Of a DNA stretch of 64,000 nt, positions 9,884 to 19,281 are shown one piece after another; within the stretch, counting starts at the first letter, position 1, and each line of letters begins with the position of its first letter. Both the position numbers and the translations under genes were made by a program. The notes under the pieces were generated by a model. It did not search any database. It saw only the letters and a list, made by a program, of their open reading frames with translations, and had not been told where the DNA came from. The DNA lies in the NCBI GenBank assembly GCA_020832665.1, contig JAFIEG010000001.1, forward strand, positions 60,608-124,607, given 5' to 3'. The stretch comes from Pararhodobacter sp. GTDB taxonomy: Bacteria > Pseudomonadota > Alphaproteobacteria > Rhodobacterales > Rhodobacteraceae.

Positions 9884-10872
9884 TGACTGACCCGTTGCCA
9901 CAAGCCGACGCCATGCCCGGGCTGAACACCGCGCTTGATCTGGATGCACTTTATCCGATCCTGCATGCCAACCACTATACAGCGGGATGGAACAAGAAAC
10001 GCCGTTCACTTTGGCCGCAGCCCGCCAGCGATTTTTCACCGATGCACTGGCGTTATGCCAATGCAAGGCGCGCGCTGGCCAAGGCGGGCGACTGGATCGA
10101 CACCGATCTGGCCGAGCGCCGGAATCTGCTGATGTTCAACCCCGTGGGCGACAATGACTATGCATCGCTTCGGACCTTGGTTGCGGCTTATCAAATGGTC
10201 AAGCCCGGGGAGTACGCACGCGCGCATCGCCATGCGCCCAACGCGTTGCGGATGGTTCTGGATACCCCGCCCGGATTGTTCACGGTGGTGAACGGCGTGC
10301 AGTTGCCCATGGTGTCCGGCGACATCCTGCTGACCCCTGGGAACTGCTGGCACAGTCATTTCAGCGACGCAGCAACGACCGAAGGGGCGCAGTCTTTCTG
10401 GATAGACATCCTCGATGTACCGCTTGTCCAACTTCTGGAACCCATGTTCTATGAGGAGTATCCAGGCGGCATTCAACCGGTCCAGATCAGCCCGACCCAG
10501 TCTGAATTCTGGTTTCCGTTCGACAAGACCCGACTGCGTCTGGCAGAGCAGGAGCCCGACGAAAATGGCTTGCGGCGGGTAACCCTGGCGTCGCAAGGGC
10601 ACATCCCGACGATGGCGCTCTGCTATCACCAGGTACCGGCGAGCGCGAAGTCAGGAACTCTGCAATCGACCGAAAATCGCCTTTTCGCGGTCTCCGAAGG
10701 TCATGTGGTCATCACGACCCCATCCCTGCGCGCCAATGCGCGGCGCGGGGATGTGATCGCCGTTCCCACATGGACCCCCTTCAGCATCGAGGCCACGACC
10801 GACAGCTATGTTCTTGAGGTGTCGGACGCACCGGTACAAAGGATGCTGGGATTTCATCGCGTGGCAGAATAG
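9883..10872 (+). CDS. gentisate 1,2-dioxygenase-like bicupin (copy 2)
   Basis: 329 aa; LVAAYQMVKPGEYARAHRHAPNALRMVLD, WHSHFSD; clearly paralogous to copy 1. Confidence 0.85.
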   Translation: MTDPLPQADAMPGLNTALDLDALYPILHANHYTAGWNKKRRSLWPQPASDFSPMHWRYANARRALAKAGDWIDTDLAERRNLLMFNPVGDNDYASLRTLVAAYQMVKPGEYARAHRHAPNALRMVLDTPPGLFTVVNGVQLPMVSGDILLTPGNCWHSHFSDAATTEGAQSFWIDILDVPLVQLLEPMFYEEYPGGIQPVQISPTQSEFWFPFDKTRLRLAEQEPDENGLRRVTLASQGHIPTMALCYHQVPASAKSGTLQSTENRLFAVSEGHVVITTPSLRANARRGDVIAVPTWTPFSIEATTDSYVLEVSDAPVQRMLGFHRVAE

Positions 10873-10974
10873 CCGGTTCTGGCAGCCGTCCCCGCTTTTA
10901 GCCTCAATACAGGCGGTAGTTCGATGGCAGGCAGCCACGGAGTTTTTCCTGTGCGTCCATAGGGAGGCCAAGGT

Positions 10975-11155
10975 TCCCAATGACATCAGGATGATGGACA
11001 CCAGGGCGGGCGCGATCATTGAGGCGAGGACGAAAGGCGCGTCACACTACGACCTGCGCGATGCCGTCGGCCACCGCCAGCTTTCCACCACCGATCGCTA
11101 CGCCAGAGACAGATCGGTGGGCAGCAGCAAGGTGCTGAAACTCCGCCGCTCGTGA
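10975..11155 (+). pseudogene. tyrosine recombinase/integrase C-terminal remnant
   Basis: VPNDIRMMDTRAGAIIEARTKGASHYDLRDAVGHRQLSTTDRYARDR resembles integrase C-termini; no upstream catalytic domain in any frame. Confidence 0.65.
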
Positions 11156-11170
11156 ACGAAGAAGAAACCT

Positions 11171-11200
11171 CGTTACAACTTTCGTTACAACTAGTTACAG
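11171..11200. repeat. short direct repeats CGTTACAACT x2 plus GTTACAG between integrase remnant and tRNA-His
   Basis: copies at 11171-11180 and 11183-11192, partial at 11194-11200. Confidence 0.5.
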
Positions 11201-11259
11201 CCGCCCTTGTGGAAAGATCAGGCGAACCGTCGAAACCAAAACGAGATCAAGAGGTTGGA

Positions 11260-11336
11260 TGGTACCGCCTCCCCGGCTCGAACGGGGGACCCCCAGATCC
11301 ACAATCTGGTGCTCTAACCAACTGAGCTAAGGCGGC
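11260..11336 (-). tRNA. tRNA-His (anticodon GTG)
   Basis: complete 77-nt cloverleaf: GCCGCCT/AGGCGGT acceptor, CCAGA-TTGTGGA-TCTGG anticodon arm, encoded ACCA 3' end. Confidence 0.95.
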
Positions 11337-11490
11337 ACTGGGGGCGATTTAGCGCCAGCGCCGCACGAATGCAAGAGCCGCGATTGCACGAAGCAGGCCG
11401 GGAAGCCTGCTCGGAGCGGGCTTGAAACGGTGCCGGCGCTGGCGTATCGCTGCGCGCGGGCTTGTGCGCCCGCCAGCATGGGAGTGCGTC

Positions 11491-11745
11491 ATGGGGATCG
11501 ACAAGGAAAGCGACATCGCTGCGAACCTGCAGATCGGGCCGACGACACTGGGCATGGTGCGGATTTATATCGAGGGCGACGGGCTGCAATTGCCGCTCGA
11601 TTTCGACCCAGACGAGGCCGAGGAGATTGCCGAGGAAATTCTCGGCGCAGCGCGTGTGGCGCGCGAATCCGCCGCCACTGCCGGCAAGGCGGGCGGGCGC
11701 GGCAAGGGCGGAAACGGCAAGGCCAGGGGCAAGCCGAAACGCTGA
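11491..11745 (+). CDS. small conserved protein (DUF6324-like)
   Basis: MGIDKESDIAANLQIGPTTLGMVRIYIEGDGLQLPLDFDPDEAEEIAEEIL; family recalled from related Rhodobacterales proteins. Confidence 0.65.
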   Translation: MGIDKESDIAANLQIGPTTLGMVRIYIEGDGLQLPLDFDPDEAEEIAEEILGAARVARESAATAGKAGGRGKGGNGKARGKPKR

Positions 11746-11789
11746 GCCTTTCAGGCCTACGGCGTGCAGGTCATCGAGCCGAGGAAAAG

Positions 11790-11888
11790 AGGTGAGAGGC
11801 CGGACACGACCCAAGCGGGTCTCGCTGCGGCTGCTTCCTTCCGGACCTGACCGGGTTGGCAAGGTGCCTGCCCGCGCCGACCTCTCGC
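11790..11888 (-). ncRNA. ffs: signal recognition particle RNA (small bacterial type)
   Basis: minus strand contains GGTCAGGTCCGGAAGGAAGCAGCC and complementary ends GGCGAGAGG.../...CCGGCCTCTCACC. Confidence 0.9.
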
Positions 11889-11998
11889 CGCCCATCTATG
11901 CCCAGAAACGGCGCGATGCAAGACGGATGCGCAAGCTTGTTGCCACGCGCCCGACAGCGATTGCGCCGGCGGGCCGGGGCATCGTCCCATTGCCCGGC

Positions 11999-13366
11999 TC
12001 AACCCTCGATCAGCTTCGCGATCTGGATGATGTGGCCCTGCAGCTTTCCGCCGCGGCTTTCGGCGTTCAGCCTGACCACTGGCTCGGTGTTCGAGCTGCG
12101 CAGGTTGAAGCGCCAATCGCCCATGTCCAGGCTGATGCCGTCGGTCTGGTCCACGGCGCGGGCGGCGGGTTCGAAGGCGGCGCGCACGCGGGCAATGGCG
12201 GCGGCCGGGTCCGCAGGGTGGAAATTGATCTCGCCCGACGAGGGAAAGGCCGCCCGCCTTGCCGTCACCAGATCGGCCAGCATGCCCTTGCGGCTGATCA
12301 GCCCGGCGATGACCAGCCAGGGAATCATGCCACTGTCGCAATGGCAGAAATCGCGGAAATAGTGATGCGCGCTCATCTCGCCGCCATAGATGGCGCCATG
12401 ATCGCGCATCGCCTGCTTGACGAAGGCATGGCCGGTGCGCGCCATCACCGCGCGCCCACCGGCGCGGGCCACCACATCGAGCGTATTCCAGATCACCCGC
12501 GGGTCATGCACCACGGTGCCGCCGGGCTCGCGCTCGAGAAAATATTCCGCAAGCAGCCCCACCACATACTCGCCATCGACAAACTCGCCGTTGTGATCGA
12601 ACAGGAAGCAGCGGTCGAAATCGCCATCCCAGGCGACGCCCATATCGGCCCCCTCGGCGCGCACGCGCTCGGCGGTGGGGGGGCGGTTCTCGGGCAGAAG
12701 CGGGTTTGGAATGCCGTGTGGAAAGCGCCCGTCGGGCTGGTGGTGCATGCGGACGAAGCGAAGCGGCGCACCACGCGCGGACAGCGCATCGGCAATGGCA
12801 TCGAAGGTCGGCCCGGCGGCGCCATTGCCGGCATTGACAACGATCTTCAAGGGCTTCAGCGCCACGATATCGACGAAGGAAAGTACCCGCGCCACATAGG
12901 CCGCGCGCGCCTCGCCGGCCACATCAAGCAGGTTTCCGCCCGGGCGGGCGGTGCCAAAATCATCGGCCTCGGCAAGCGCCCTGATGCTGGCCAGCCCGGT
13001 TTCGGCATCCAGCGGCGCCGAGCCCGCGCGCACCATCTTCATGCCGTTGTAATCCATCGGGTTGTGCGAGGCGGTCACGCAGATGCCGCCATCGGCCCCA
13101 AAATGGCTGGTGGCGAAATACATCTCCTCTGTGCCCGATAGCCCCAGATCGAGCACCTCGCAGCCCTCGGCGATCAGTGCGCGCGTCACCGCCTCGGCCA
13201 GCGCCTCGGACGAGGCGCGCACATCGCGCCCCAGCACCACGCGCCGCGCGCCCAGCGCCCGCGCGAAACCGCGACCGATGCGAAAGGCGATGGACTCGTC
13301 AAGCTCGGCCCCCAGCCGCCCGCGGATGTCATAAGTCTTGAAACAATTCAGTGTCACCGGCGCCAT
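11999..13366 (-). CDS. phosphomannomutase/phosphoglucomutase
   Basis: 455 aa; FKTYDIRGRLG, TASHNPMDYNGMK, GDFDRCFLFD, GEMSAHHYFRDF. Confidence 0.93.
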   Translation of the reverse strand: MAPVTLNCFKTYDIRGRLGAELDESIAFRIGRGFARALGARRVVLGRDVRASSEALAEAVTRALIAEGCEVLDLGLSGTEEMYFATSHFGADGGICVTASHNPMDYNGMKMVRAGSAPLDAETGLASIRALAEADDFGTARPGGNLLDVAGEARAAYVARVLSFVDIVALKPLKIVVNAGNGAAGPTFDAIADALSARGAPLRFVRMHHQPDGRFPHGIPNPLLPENRPPTAERVRAEGADMGVAWDGDFDRCFLFDHNGEFVDGEYVVGLLAEYFLEREPGGTVVHDPRVIWNTLDVVARAGGRAVMARTGHAFVKQAMRDHGAIYGGEMSAHHYFRDFCHCDSGMIPWLVIAGLISRKGMLADLVTARRAAFPSSGEINFHPADPAAAIARVRAAFEPAARAVDQTDGISLDMGDWRFNLRSSNTEPVVRLNAESRGGKLQGHIIQIAKLIEG

Positions 13367-13787
13367 TACCCTTTCGCCACTTGCCCGCTTGCATGGACAT
13401 CACCAAGGCGGAGGTTGTCATCCTTGCCCAGTTGGGTGCCGATTTGCACCTTGATCAGCACCACCGGCACCGACCGGAATATAGACCGACCGGTCATCCT
13501 TCACCAGTTGCGCTTCGGTGCGGATGATCGCCAGGTGTGTGCCCTCCGCCGCCTCCCGGCCGCCCGGATCAGACCATGCCCTGCCACAGGGCGCCATCGA
13601 AAGTTTGCCCGCCCCCGCCAGCCGCCGCGCCGGCGCTGGCCGCATGCAGGTGCCGCGCTTGAAACCGACAGGTTCCTTCACTCCCCTCGCGCAACCCGCG
13701 CCTTGCCCGGTACCGTCATTGCAGGCATTGTCGCTTGACAGGTGGCAGCCATGCAGCTTGCATGCGCCCCTCGGGCGGGAGGAAGAT

Positions 13788-14303
13788 TTGCTGAAGGCTT
13801 TTCTGCGGTTTTGCCGGGCGCTGGACAGGCTGACACTCGTGACTTGCGCCGCCGCGGCACTGTTGCTGGCGATCATGGTGCTGGTCAATGTCGTGCTGCG
13901 CTACAGCTTTGGCTGGGGGTCGATCAAGCTGCAGGATCTGGCCGCCTATGCCTTTGCCGTCTTTCTCATCACCAGCCTGCCGGTCTGCCTGGCGCGCGGC
14001 GGGCATGTGCGTGTCGAGGTGTTTTCCGAACGCATGCCGCCGGGCTACATGCGCGCCGCCGATGCGGTGGCGCTGGTGCTTTTCCTGACCCCTGTCTTCG
14101 GCCTGATCATCTGGGCGGGGTGGAATGATCTTGTCTATGTCTGGGGCATCCGCGAAGGATCGGTCACGCCGGGCGGTCTGGGCGGACTCTATCTGGTCAA
14201 GACGGTGCTGCCGGCGGCTTCGGGGCTGATGATCCTGCAAGGGCTGGCTGCCGTGCTTGGCCCGCAAGAAAACCGCGACGAAAACGGCGAGAGCGCGGCA
14301 TGA
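13788..14303 (+). CDS. TRAP transporter small permease
   Basis: four TM segments, DctQ-like; TTG start after GGGAGGAAG; overlaps next gene. Confidence 0.8.
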   Translation: MLKAFLRFCRALDRLTLVTCAAAALLLAIMVLVNVVLRYSFGWGSIKLQDLAAYAFAVFLITSLPVCLARGGHVRVEVFSERMPPGYMRAADAVALVLFLTPVFGLIIWAGWNDLVYVWGIREGSVTPGGLGGLYLVKTVLPAASGLMILQGLAAVLGPQENRDENGESAA

Positions 14304-15844
14304 GCGCGCAGGAAATCATCCTGCTGGTGATGTTTGCCGCGCTGTTCACCGCCATCCTCAGCGGCATTCCCGCCATGCTGGCCATTGCCGGCGTGCCGCT
14401 GGTCACGGCGTTCATCGCCGGGCAGTTCGGGCTGTTCAACCTGAATTTCCTTGAATTCTTTCCGGCCCGCGTATGGGGGGTGATGACCAACACGCTGCTG
14501 ATGGCGGTGCCGCTCTTCGTGCTCATGGGGGTTCTGCTGGAACGCTCGCAGCTGGCCGAGAGAATGCTGAAGATCCTGGCACGGATGATGGGCGGCAGCC
14601 CGCTGGGCATGGCGCTGTCGGTGCTCGCCTTCAGCGCCATCATCGCCGCTTCGACCGGCATCATCGGCGCCACGGTGGTGATGCTGGTGCTGATCAGTCT
14701 TCGGCCGATGCTGGAAGCCGGCGTGCCGGCCACGCAGGCTTCGGGGCTGATCTGCGCCTCGGGCACGCTGGGGCAGATCATCCCGCCCTCGATCCTGCTG
14801 GTGCTGCTGGGCGACCAGATCGGCAACACCTATCTTGATGCCCAGCAGCGCGCCGGCAACTTCGCGCCGCAGCCGGTTTCGGTTGCCGATCTGTTTGCCG
14901 GGGCCTTGTTCCCGGGGCTGATGCTGGTGGGGCTTTATTCGCTCTGGCTGCTGCTGACCCTGCGCCCGAAACGCGGCGCGCCGCCGCCTGCGCCCGGCGA
15001 GCGGGTGGCGCCCGGTGACATCCTCTTCACCTTCCTGCCGCCCTTGCTGCTGATCCTCGCCGTGCTGGGCTCGATCCTTGGCGGCATCGCCACCGCGACC
15101 GAAGCGGCCGGGCTGGGCGCGGTGGGGGCGCTTCTGATGGCGGCCTTTGCCACCACGCGCAGCACCGCAGCGCGGTTCGTGATCGGCGCGGCGGGGCTGT
15201 CGGCCTTTGCGCTGGTGGCGCTGCGCATGGCCGGGCTGGGGCGCGCGGCCATCGATACGCCGGCGGGCATGCTGGCGGCACTGGCCACCGCGCTGATCGG
15301 GGCCGGCCTGCTGCTGGCCGGGGCAAGGCTGTGGCAAAGGCGGCTGCTTCAGGGCGCGCTGGTGGAAACCATCCGCATTTCGGGCATGGTCTTCGGCATC
15401 GTCATCGCCGCCTCGATGCTGGCGCTGGTGTTTCGCGGCTTCGGCGGCGACCGCACGGTGAACGCGCTCATGGCCGGCCTGCCGGGCGGCGAGATGGGCG
15501 CGCTCTTGCTGGTCATGCTGGTTGTGTTCGTGCTGGGTTTCATCCTCGAGGCGGTCGAGATCATCTATATCGTGGTGCCGCTTCTGGGCCCGGCGGTGCT
15601 GATGGGCGATGTCTCGCCGGTCTGGTTCGCGGTGCTGCTGGCCATGAACCTGCAGACCAGTTTTCTGACGCCACCCTTCGGCTTCGCCCTTTTCTATTAC
15701 CGCTCGGTGGCGCCGCGCAGCATTGCCACCACACAGGTCTATCGCGGGGTGATACCCTTCGTTCTGCTTCAGCTTCTGGCGCTGGCGATTCTCATCCAGT
15801 TCCCGGCGCTGGCGACATGGCTGCCATCACGCATTTTCGACTGA
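14300..15844 (+). CDS. TRAP transporter large permease
   Basis: 514 aa; IPAMLAIAGVPLVTAFIAG, GTLGQIIPPSILLVLLGDQIG, NLQTSFLTPPFGFALFYYRS. Confidence 0.93.
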   Translation: MSAQEIILLVMFAALFTAILSGIPAMLAIAGVPLVTAFIAGQFGLFNLNFLEFFPARVWGVMTNTLLMAVPLFVLMGVLLERSQLAERMLKILARMMGGSPLGMALSVLAFSAIIAASTGIIGATVVMLVLISLRPMLEAGVPATQASGLICASGTLGQIIPPSILLVLLGDQIGNTYLDAQQRAGNFAPQPVSVADLFAGALFPGLMLVGLYSLWLLLTLRPKRGAPPPAPGERVAPGDILFTFLPPLLLILAVLGSILGGIATATEAAGLGAVGALLMAAFATTRSTAARFVIGAAGLSAFALVALRMAGLGRAAIDTPAGMLAALATALIGAGLLLAGARLWQRRLLQGALVETIRISGMVFGIVIAASMLALVFRGFGGDRTVNALMAGLPGGEMGALLLVMLVVFVLGFILEAVEIIYIVVPLLGPAVLMGDVSPVWFAVLLAMNLQTSFLTPPFGFALFYYRSVAPRSIATTQVYRGVIPFVLLQLLALAILIQFPALATWLPSRIFD

Positions 15845-15880
15845 CCAACCTACTGATCCAACCTGAGGAGGAGACGACCA

Positions 15881-16945
15881 ATGAAACGCAGAACCTTTCT
15901 GGCCTCCGGCGCCGGGCTTGGCGCCGCCGCCCTTGCCGCCCCGGCCGTGGCCCAGGGCCGCATCGAATGGGACATGCCCTCGGCATTTCCCGCCCGCGCG
16001 CCGGGCGTGGGCACCAACTCGGCACGTTTTGCCGAACTGGTGGCGCTGATGTCCGATGGCCGCATGAGCCTGACCGTGCATGGCGCGGGCGAACTGGTGC
16101 CGCCCTTCACGGTCGAGGATGCCGTGCAGCAGGGCACCGTGCCCATCGGCCACAACACGCCCTATTACGCCGCTTCGCGAAACGCGGCGCTGCACTGGTA
16201 TACCGGTGTGCCCTTCGGGCCCACCGTCGGCGAGCATTACGCCTGGCTGCGCTGGGGCGGCGGGCAGGAATTGTGGGACGGCATCTACGCCCAGCGCAAC
16301 CTCAAGCCCATCTACAGCGGCAATTCCGGTGTGCAGGCGGGTGGCTGGTTCAAGGAGCGTATCGAAAGCCTCGACGACCTGCAGGGGCTGAACATGCGCA
16401 TCGCCGGTCTAGGCGGCGAGATGATGCGCAAGCTCGGCGTCAACGCGGTGCTGATGCCGGCCACCGAAATCTTCCAGGCGCTGCAATCGGGCGCGCTCGA
16501 CGCTGCCGAATGGGTGGGCCCGATGCTCGATCAGGCCTTCGGGCTGCAGCGCATCACCAACCTGTGCTACACGCCGGCCTATGCCGAACCCTCGGCGGCG
16601 CTCGCCATCGTCTTCAACCGCGATGCGTGGGAGGAACTCCCCGCTGATCTGCAGGCGATCTGCGAAGCCGCGGCGATGCAATGCGCGATGGAGACGCTGG
16701 GCCAGTTCGACTATTACAACGTCACCGCCATGACCCAGTTGGCGGAAGGGGGCGTTGAGTTCCTGGCCTTTCCCGATGACGTGGTCGCCGCCATGCGTAC
16801 CGCATGGGACGAGGTCAATGACGAGCAAAGCGCCGCCAGCGACGATTACGCGCGCGTGCGTGAAAGCGTCGAGGCCTTCACCGCTCAGGCCATCCCCTAC
16901 AGCGCCGCCTTCATGGAGCGCTATCTCGCTTCGCGCCACGGCTGA
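15881..16945 (+). CDS. TRAP transporter substrate-binding protein (DctP family)
   Basis: 354 aa; MKRRTFLASGAGLGAAAL signal, LQGLNMRIAGLGGEMMRKLGVNAVLMPATEIFQALQSGALDAAEWVGP. Confidence 0.92.
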   Translation: MKRRTFLASGAGLGAAALAAPAVAQGRIEWDMPSAFPARAPGVGTNSARFAELVALMSDGRMSLTVHGAGELVPPFTVEDAVQQGTVPIGHNTPYYAASRNAALHWYTGVPFGPTVGEHYAWLRWGGGQELWDGIYAQRNLKPIYSGNSGVQAGGWFKERIESLDDLQGLNMRIAGLGGEMMRKLGVNAVLMPATEIFQALQSGALDAAEWVGPMLDQAFGLQRITNLCYTPAYAEPSAALAIVFNRDAWEELPADLQAICEAAAMQCAMETLGQFDYYNVTAMTQLAEGGVEFLAFPDDVVAAMRTAWDEVNDEQSAASDDYARVRESVEAFTAQAIPYSAAFMERYLASRHG

Positions 16946-17069
16946 GGCGCCGGCGGCCCAAAGGGGGGCGGCGGAAACCTGTCGCCCCTTCATCTTGCTA
17001 AAAAACTCCGGGGGGAGTCCTGCCCCGGGGGCCGGACGGGGGGCGGCGCCTCCCTTGCCTCTGGCCGGT

Positions 17070-18251
17070 TCAGTCCATCCGGTCGCGGGAGAAGGCATAA
17101 ACAGCACAGCCGGCCAGCAAGAGCAGCCCGAAGAACAGGAAAATTGCGCCATAGGGCGCCTCGGCCGGGCTGGCGGGTGCCACCTCATAGACCCGGCGCG
17201 AGACCACCTGCAACACGCCCACCCCGCCGATCGAGAACATGTTCAGAAGCGTCACGCCGCGGCCCAGCAGATGCGGCGGAAAGAAGCTGCGCCCATGGGC
17301 CATCAGGAGCGGAAACGAAACCCCCAGCAAGCTCACGGCAGCCAACAGCACCGCCGAGGGCCAGAAGCCGGCGGCAGGCGACCACCACAGTGCCAGCAGG
17401 CAGGCGCCGCCCAGCAGGTTACCCGCCAGCACCACCCCCTTGCGCGTGCCGAACACCCGGTCGAGCGGGCCATAGGCAAACGAGCCCACCACCATTGCAA
17501 AGGCCATGACCAGCGTCACATGCCCGATGGCGATTGAGTCGGCGGCATAGACGGCTTCGTAATACGGCCCCACCCAAAGCCCGCGCAGCCCCGCCGCCGG
17601 AGCGTAGTTGACAAACAGCAAGGGCATGATCAGCCAGATCGCGGGAATGCGCAGCACATCCATGAGCGAGCCGCGCTCGCCGTTTTCATCGCCTTCGGCC
17701 GCCGGCGGGTCCTGCACGAGGCGCAGGATGGCCAGCCCGTTGATCAGCGTCAGCACCCCCAGCACCCCGACCGTCTCGCGCCAGCCAAAGGTTTCAGCCG
17801 CCCAGGCCAGTGGCCAGGCGCCGGCGATGTTGCCCAGCGTGCCAAAGCCGATGATCGCCCCGGCCAGGGTTGCGAAGACCGCCACCGGAAAGAGCCGGCC
17901 GAAAATGTAATACGAAGCCATCAGCACCGGCGAGCACCCGATGCCGATCAGCACCATTGACAGATGTATATGCCACGGCGCGGTGGCCAGCGCGAAGACC
18001 AGCGCCCCACCACCGCCGGCAATGGCCAGCAGCCAGGCCGCGGTGCGGCGCGGGCCCAGCGTATCGAGCGCCCAGCCCACCGGAAGCTGCATTGCCGCGA
18101 AGGCCAGGAACCACAGCCCCGACGAGATCGCCAGATCGTCGGGACCGGCGCCGACCTCGCGGCCCAGCACCGGTGCCAGCACGGCGAGGAAGGCGCGGTA
18201 GAACTGGCTGAGCACATAGCCCAGCACGAGCATGGCGATGCCCATTTTCAT
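17070..18251 (-). CDS. MFS transporter
   Basis: 393 aa, 12-TM pattern, GWALDTLGPRRTAA loop. Confidence 0.85.
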   Translation of the reverse strand: MKMGIAMLVLGYVLSQFYRAFLAVLAPVLGREVGAGPDDLAISSGLWFLAFAAMQLPVGWALDTLGPRRTAAWLLAIAGGGGALVFALATAPWHIHLSMVLIGIGCSPVLMASYYIFGRLFPVAVFATLAGAIIGFGTLGNIAGAWPLAWAAETFGWRETVGVLGVLTLINGLAILRLVQDPPAAEGDENGERGSLMDVLRIPAIWLIMPLLFVNYAPAAGLRGLWVGPYYEAVYAADSIAIGHVTLVMAFAMVVGSFAYGPLDRVFGTRKGVVLAGNLLGGACLLALWWSPAAGFWPSAVLLAAVSLLGVSFPLLMAHGRSFFPPHLLGRGVTLLNMFSIGGVGVLQVVSRRVYEVAPASPAEAPYGAIFLFFGLLLLAGCAVYAFSRDRMD

Positions 18252-18393
18252 GCGATGTGTCTCACAAGTGAAATTTCGCCGCGACCTTGGCGCAAATGCT
18301 CGGTGAGGTCCAGAGGGGGCTGGGGGGTGCTGCCCCCGTCAGGCGAATATGGGGCAAGGTGAAGGGGCGGGTAAGGTTGCTGTCAGTCCGCCT

Positions 18394-19251
18394 TCAGGTT
18401 GGGGCCAGGCGCCAGATGAGGTAGCGATTGGCGGCAATGAACTGCGCCGCAGAGCGGTCGCGCCCGTCGAGCCGCGCGCGCAGGCGCTCGCGCCGAGGCC
18501 GGTTCAGCATCAGCCTGACCAGCCCGGCAATGGCCCGCCGCTGCAGGGGTCTTTGCTCGCGCAGCGCGGCATCGATGCGGTCGATGGCGTGGCCGATGAC
18601 CATGTAAAAGCCGCGCTCCAGCTCGATCGAGGGGGCCACGGCCTCGGTGATGTCTTCCTCGGCCAGCACGGCCAGCCCCTGCCGCGCAATCTCATCGCGC
18701 ATCAGCGCCAGGTCATGGCCACCGCCGGGCGGTCGCTGGCCGGGCTCGGCATGTGCCGTGCCGATGCGAAAGCAGTCGCCGATCAGGATCTCGCCGCCGC
18801 TTGCGAGCAGCGCGCGTGCCTTTCCGAGTGCGTTATCAGGCGCGATATACTGGAAGCTTTCGGAAAACAGGCACAGATCGAAAGGGCCGGTGCCGCTGAA
18901 TTCCTCGAAGCGGCATTCATGCACGTTGGCCTCTGGCGCGTTGTGCCGGCAGCGTTCGGCGTGAAAGGCCGAGGGCACGACGATCTCGACTTTGTGGCCC
19001 ATCAGGGTGAGCTTGCGCGCGGTCTCGCCGGCGCCGCCGCCGATATCGAGAATGCGCTGCCCGGCCCCCGGTTTCATGTGGCCCAGCAGCCGGGCGGTAT
19101 AGGCTTCCTGCGCGGCGAGGGTATTGGCGGCCGTGACCTCGAGCCCGGTCCAGTCGCCGTAATGCAGGTTCTCGGCGCCGGTCAGCCAACGGCTGAAGGC
19201 AAGTGCCACATCAAGCCCGATGGTGCGTGTGTCGATCTTGCTTGCGGGCAC
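18394..19251 (-). CDS. class I SAM-dependent methyltransferase
   Basis: GAGQRILDIGGGAGETARKL motif I. Confidence 0.82.
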   Translation of the reverse strand: MPASKIDTRTIGLDVALAFSRWLTGAENLHYGDWTGLEVTAANTLAAQEAYTARLLGHMKPGAGQRILDIGGGAGETARKLTLMGHKVEIVVPSAFHAERCRHNAPEANVHECRFEEFSGTGPFDLCLFSESFQYIAPDNALGKARALLASGGEILIGDCFRIGTAHAEPGQRPPGGGHDLALMRDEIARQGLAVLAEEDITEAVAPSIELERGFYMVIGHAIDRIDAALREQRPLQRRAIAGLVRLMLNRPRRERLRARLDGRDRSAAQFIAANRYLIWRLAPT

Positions 19252-19281
19252 GGCCTCTCTCCACCCTTGCGGCTGGCTTGG

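Noticed and set aside
13415-13787. Small ORFs between phosphomannomutase and the TRAP operon
   Set aside because: Low-complexity translations in several frames with no SD or conserved motif.
14189-15337. 382-aa minus-strand ORF opposite the TRAP large permease
   Set aside because: Q/R/H-rich shadow ORF without motifs.
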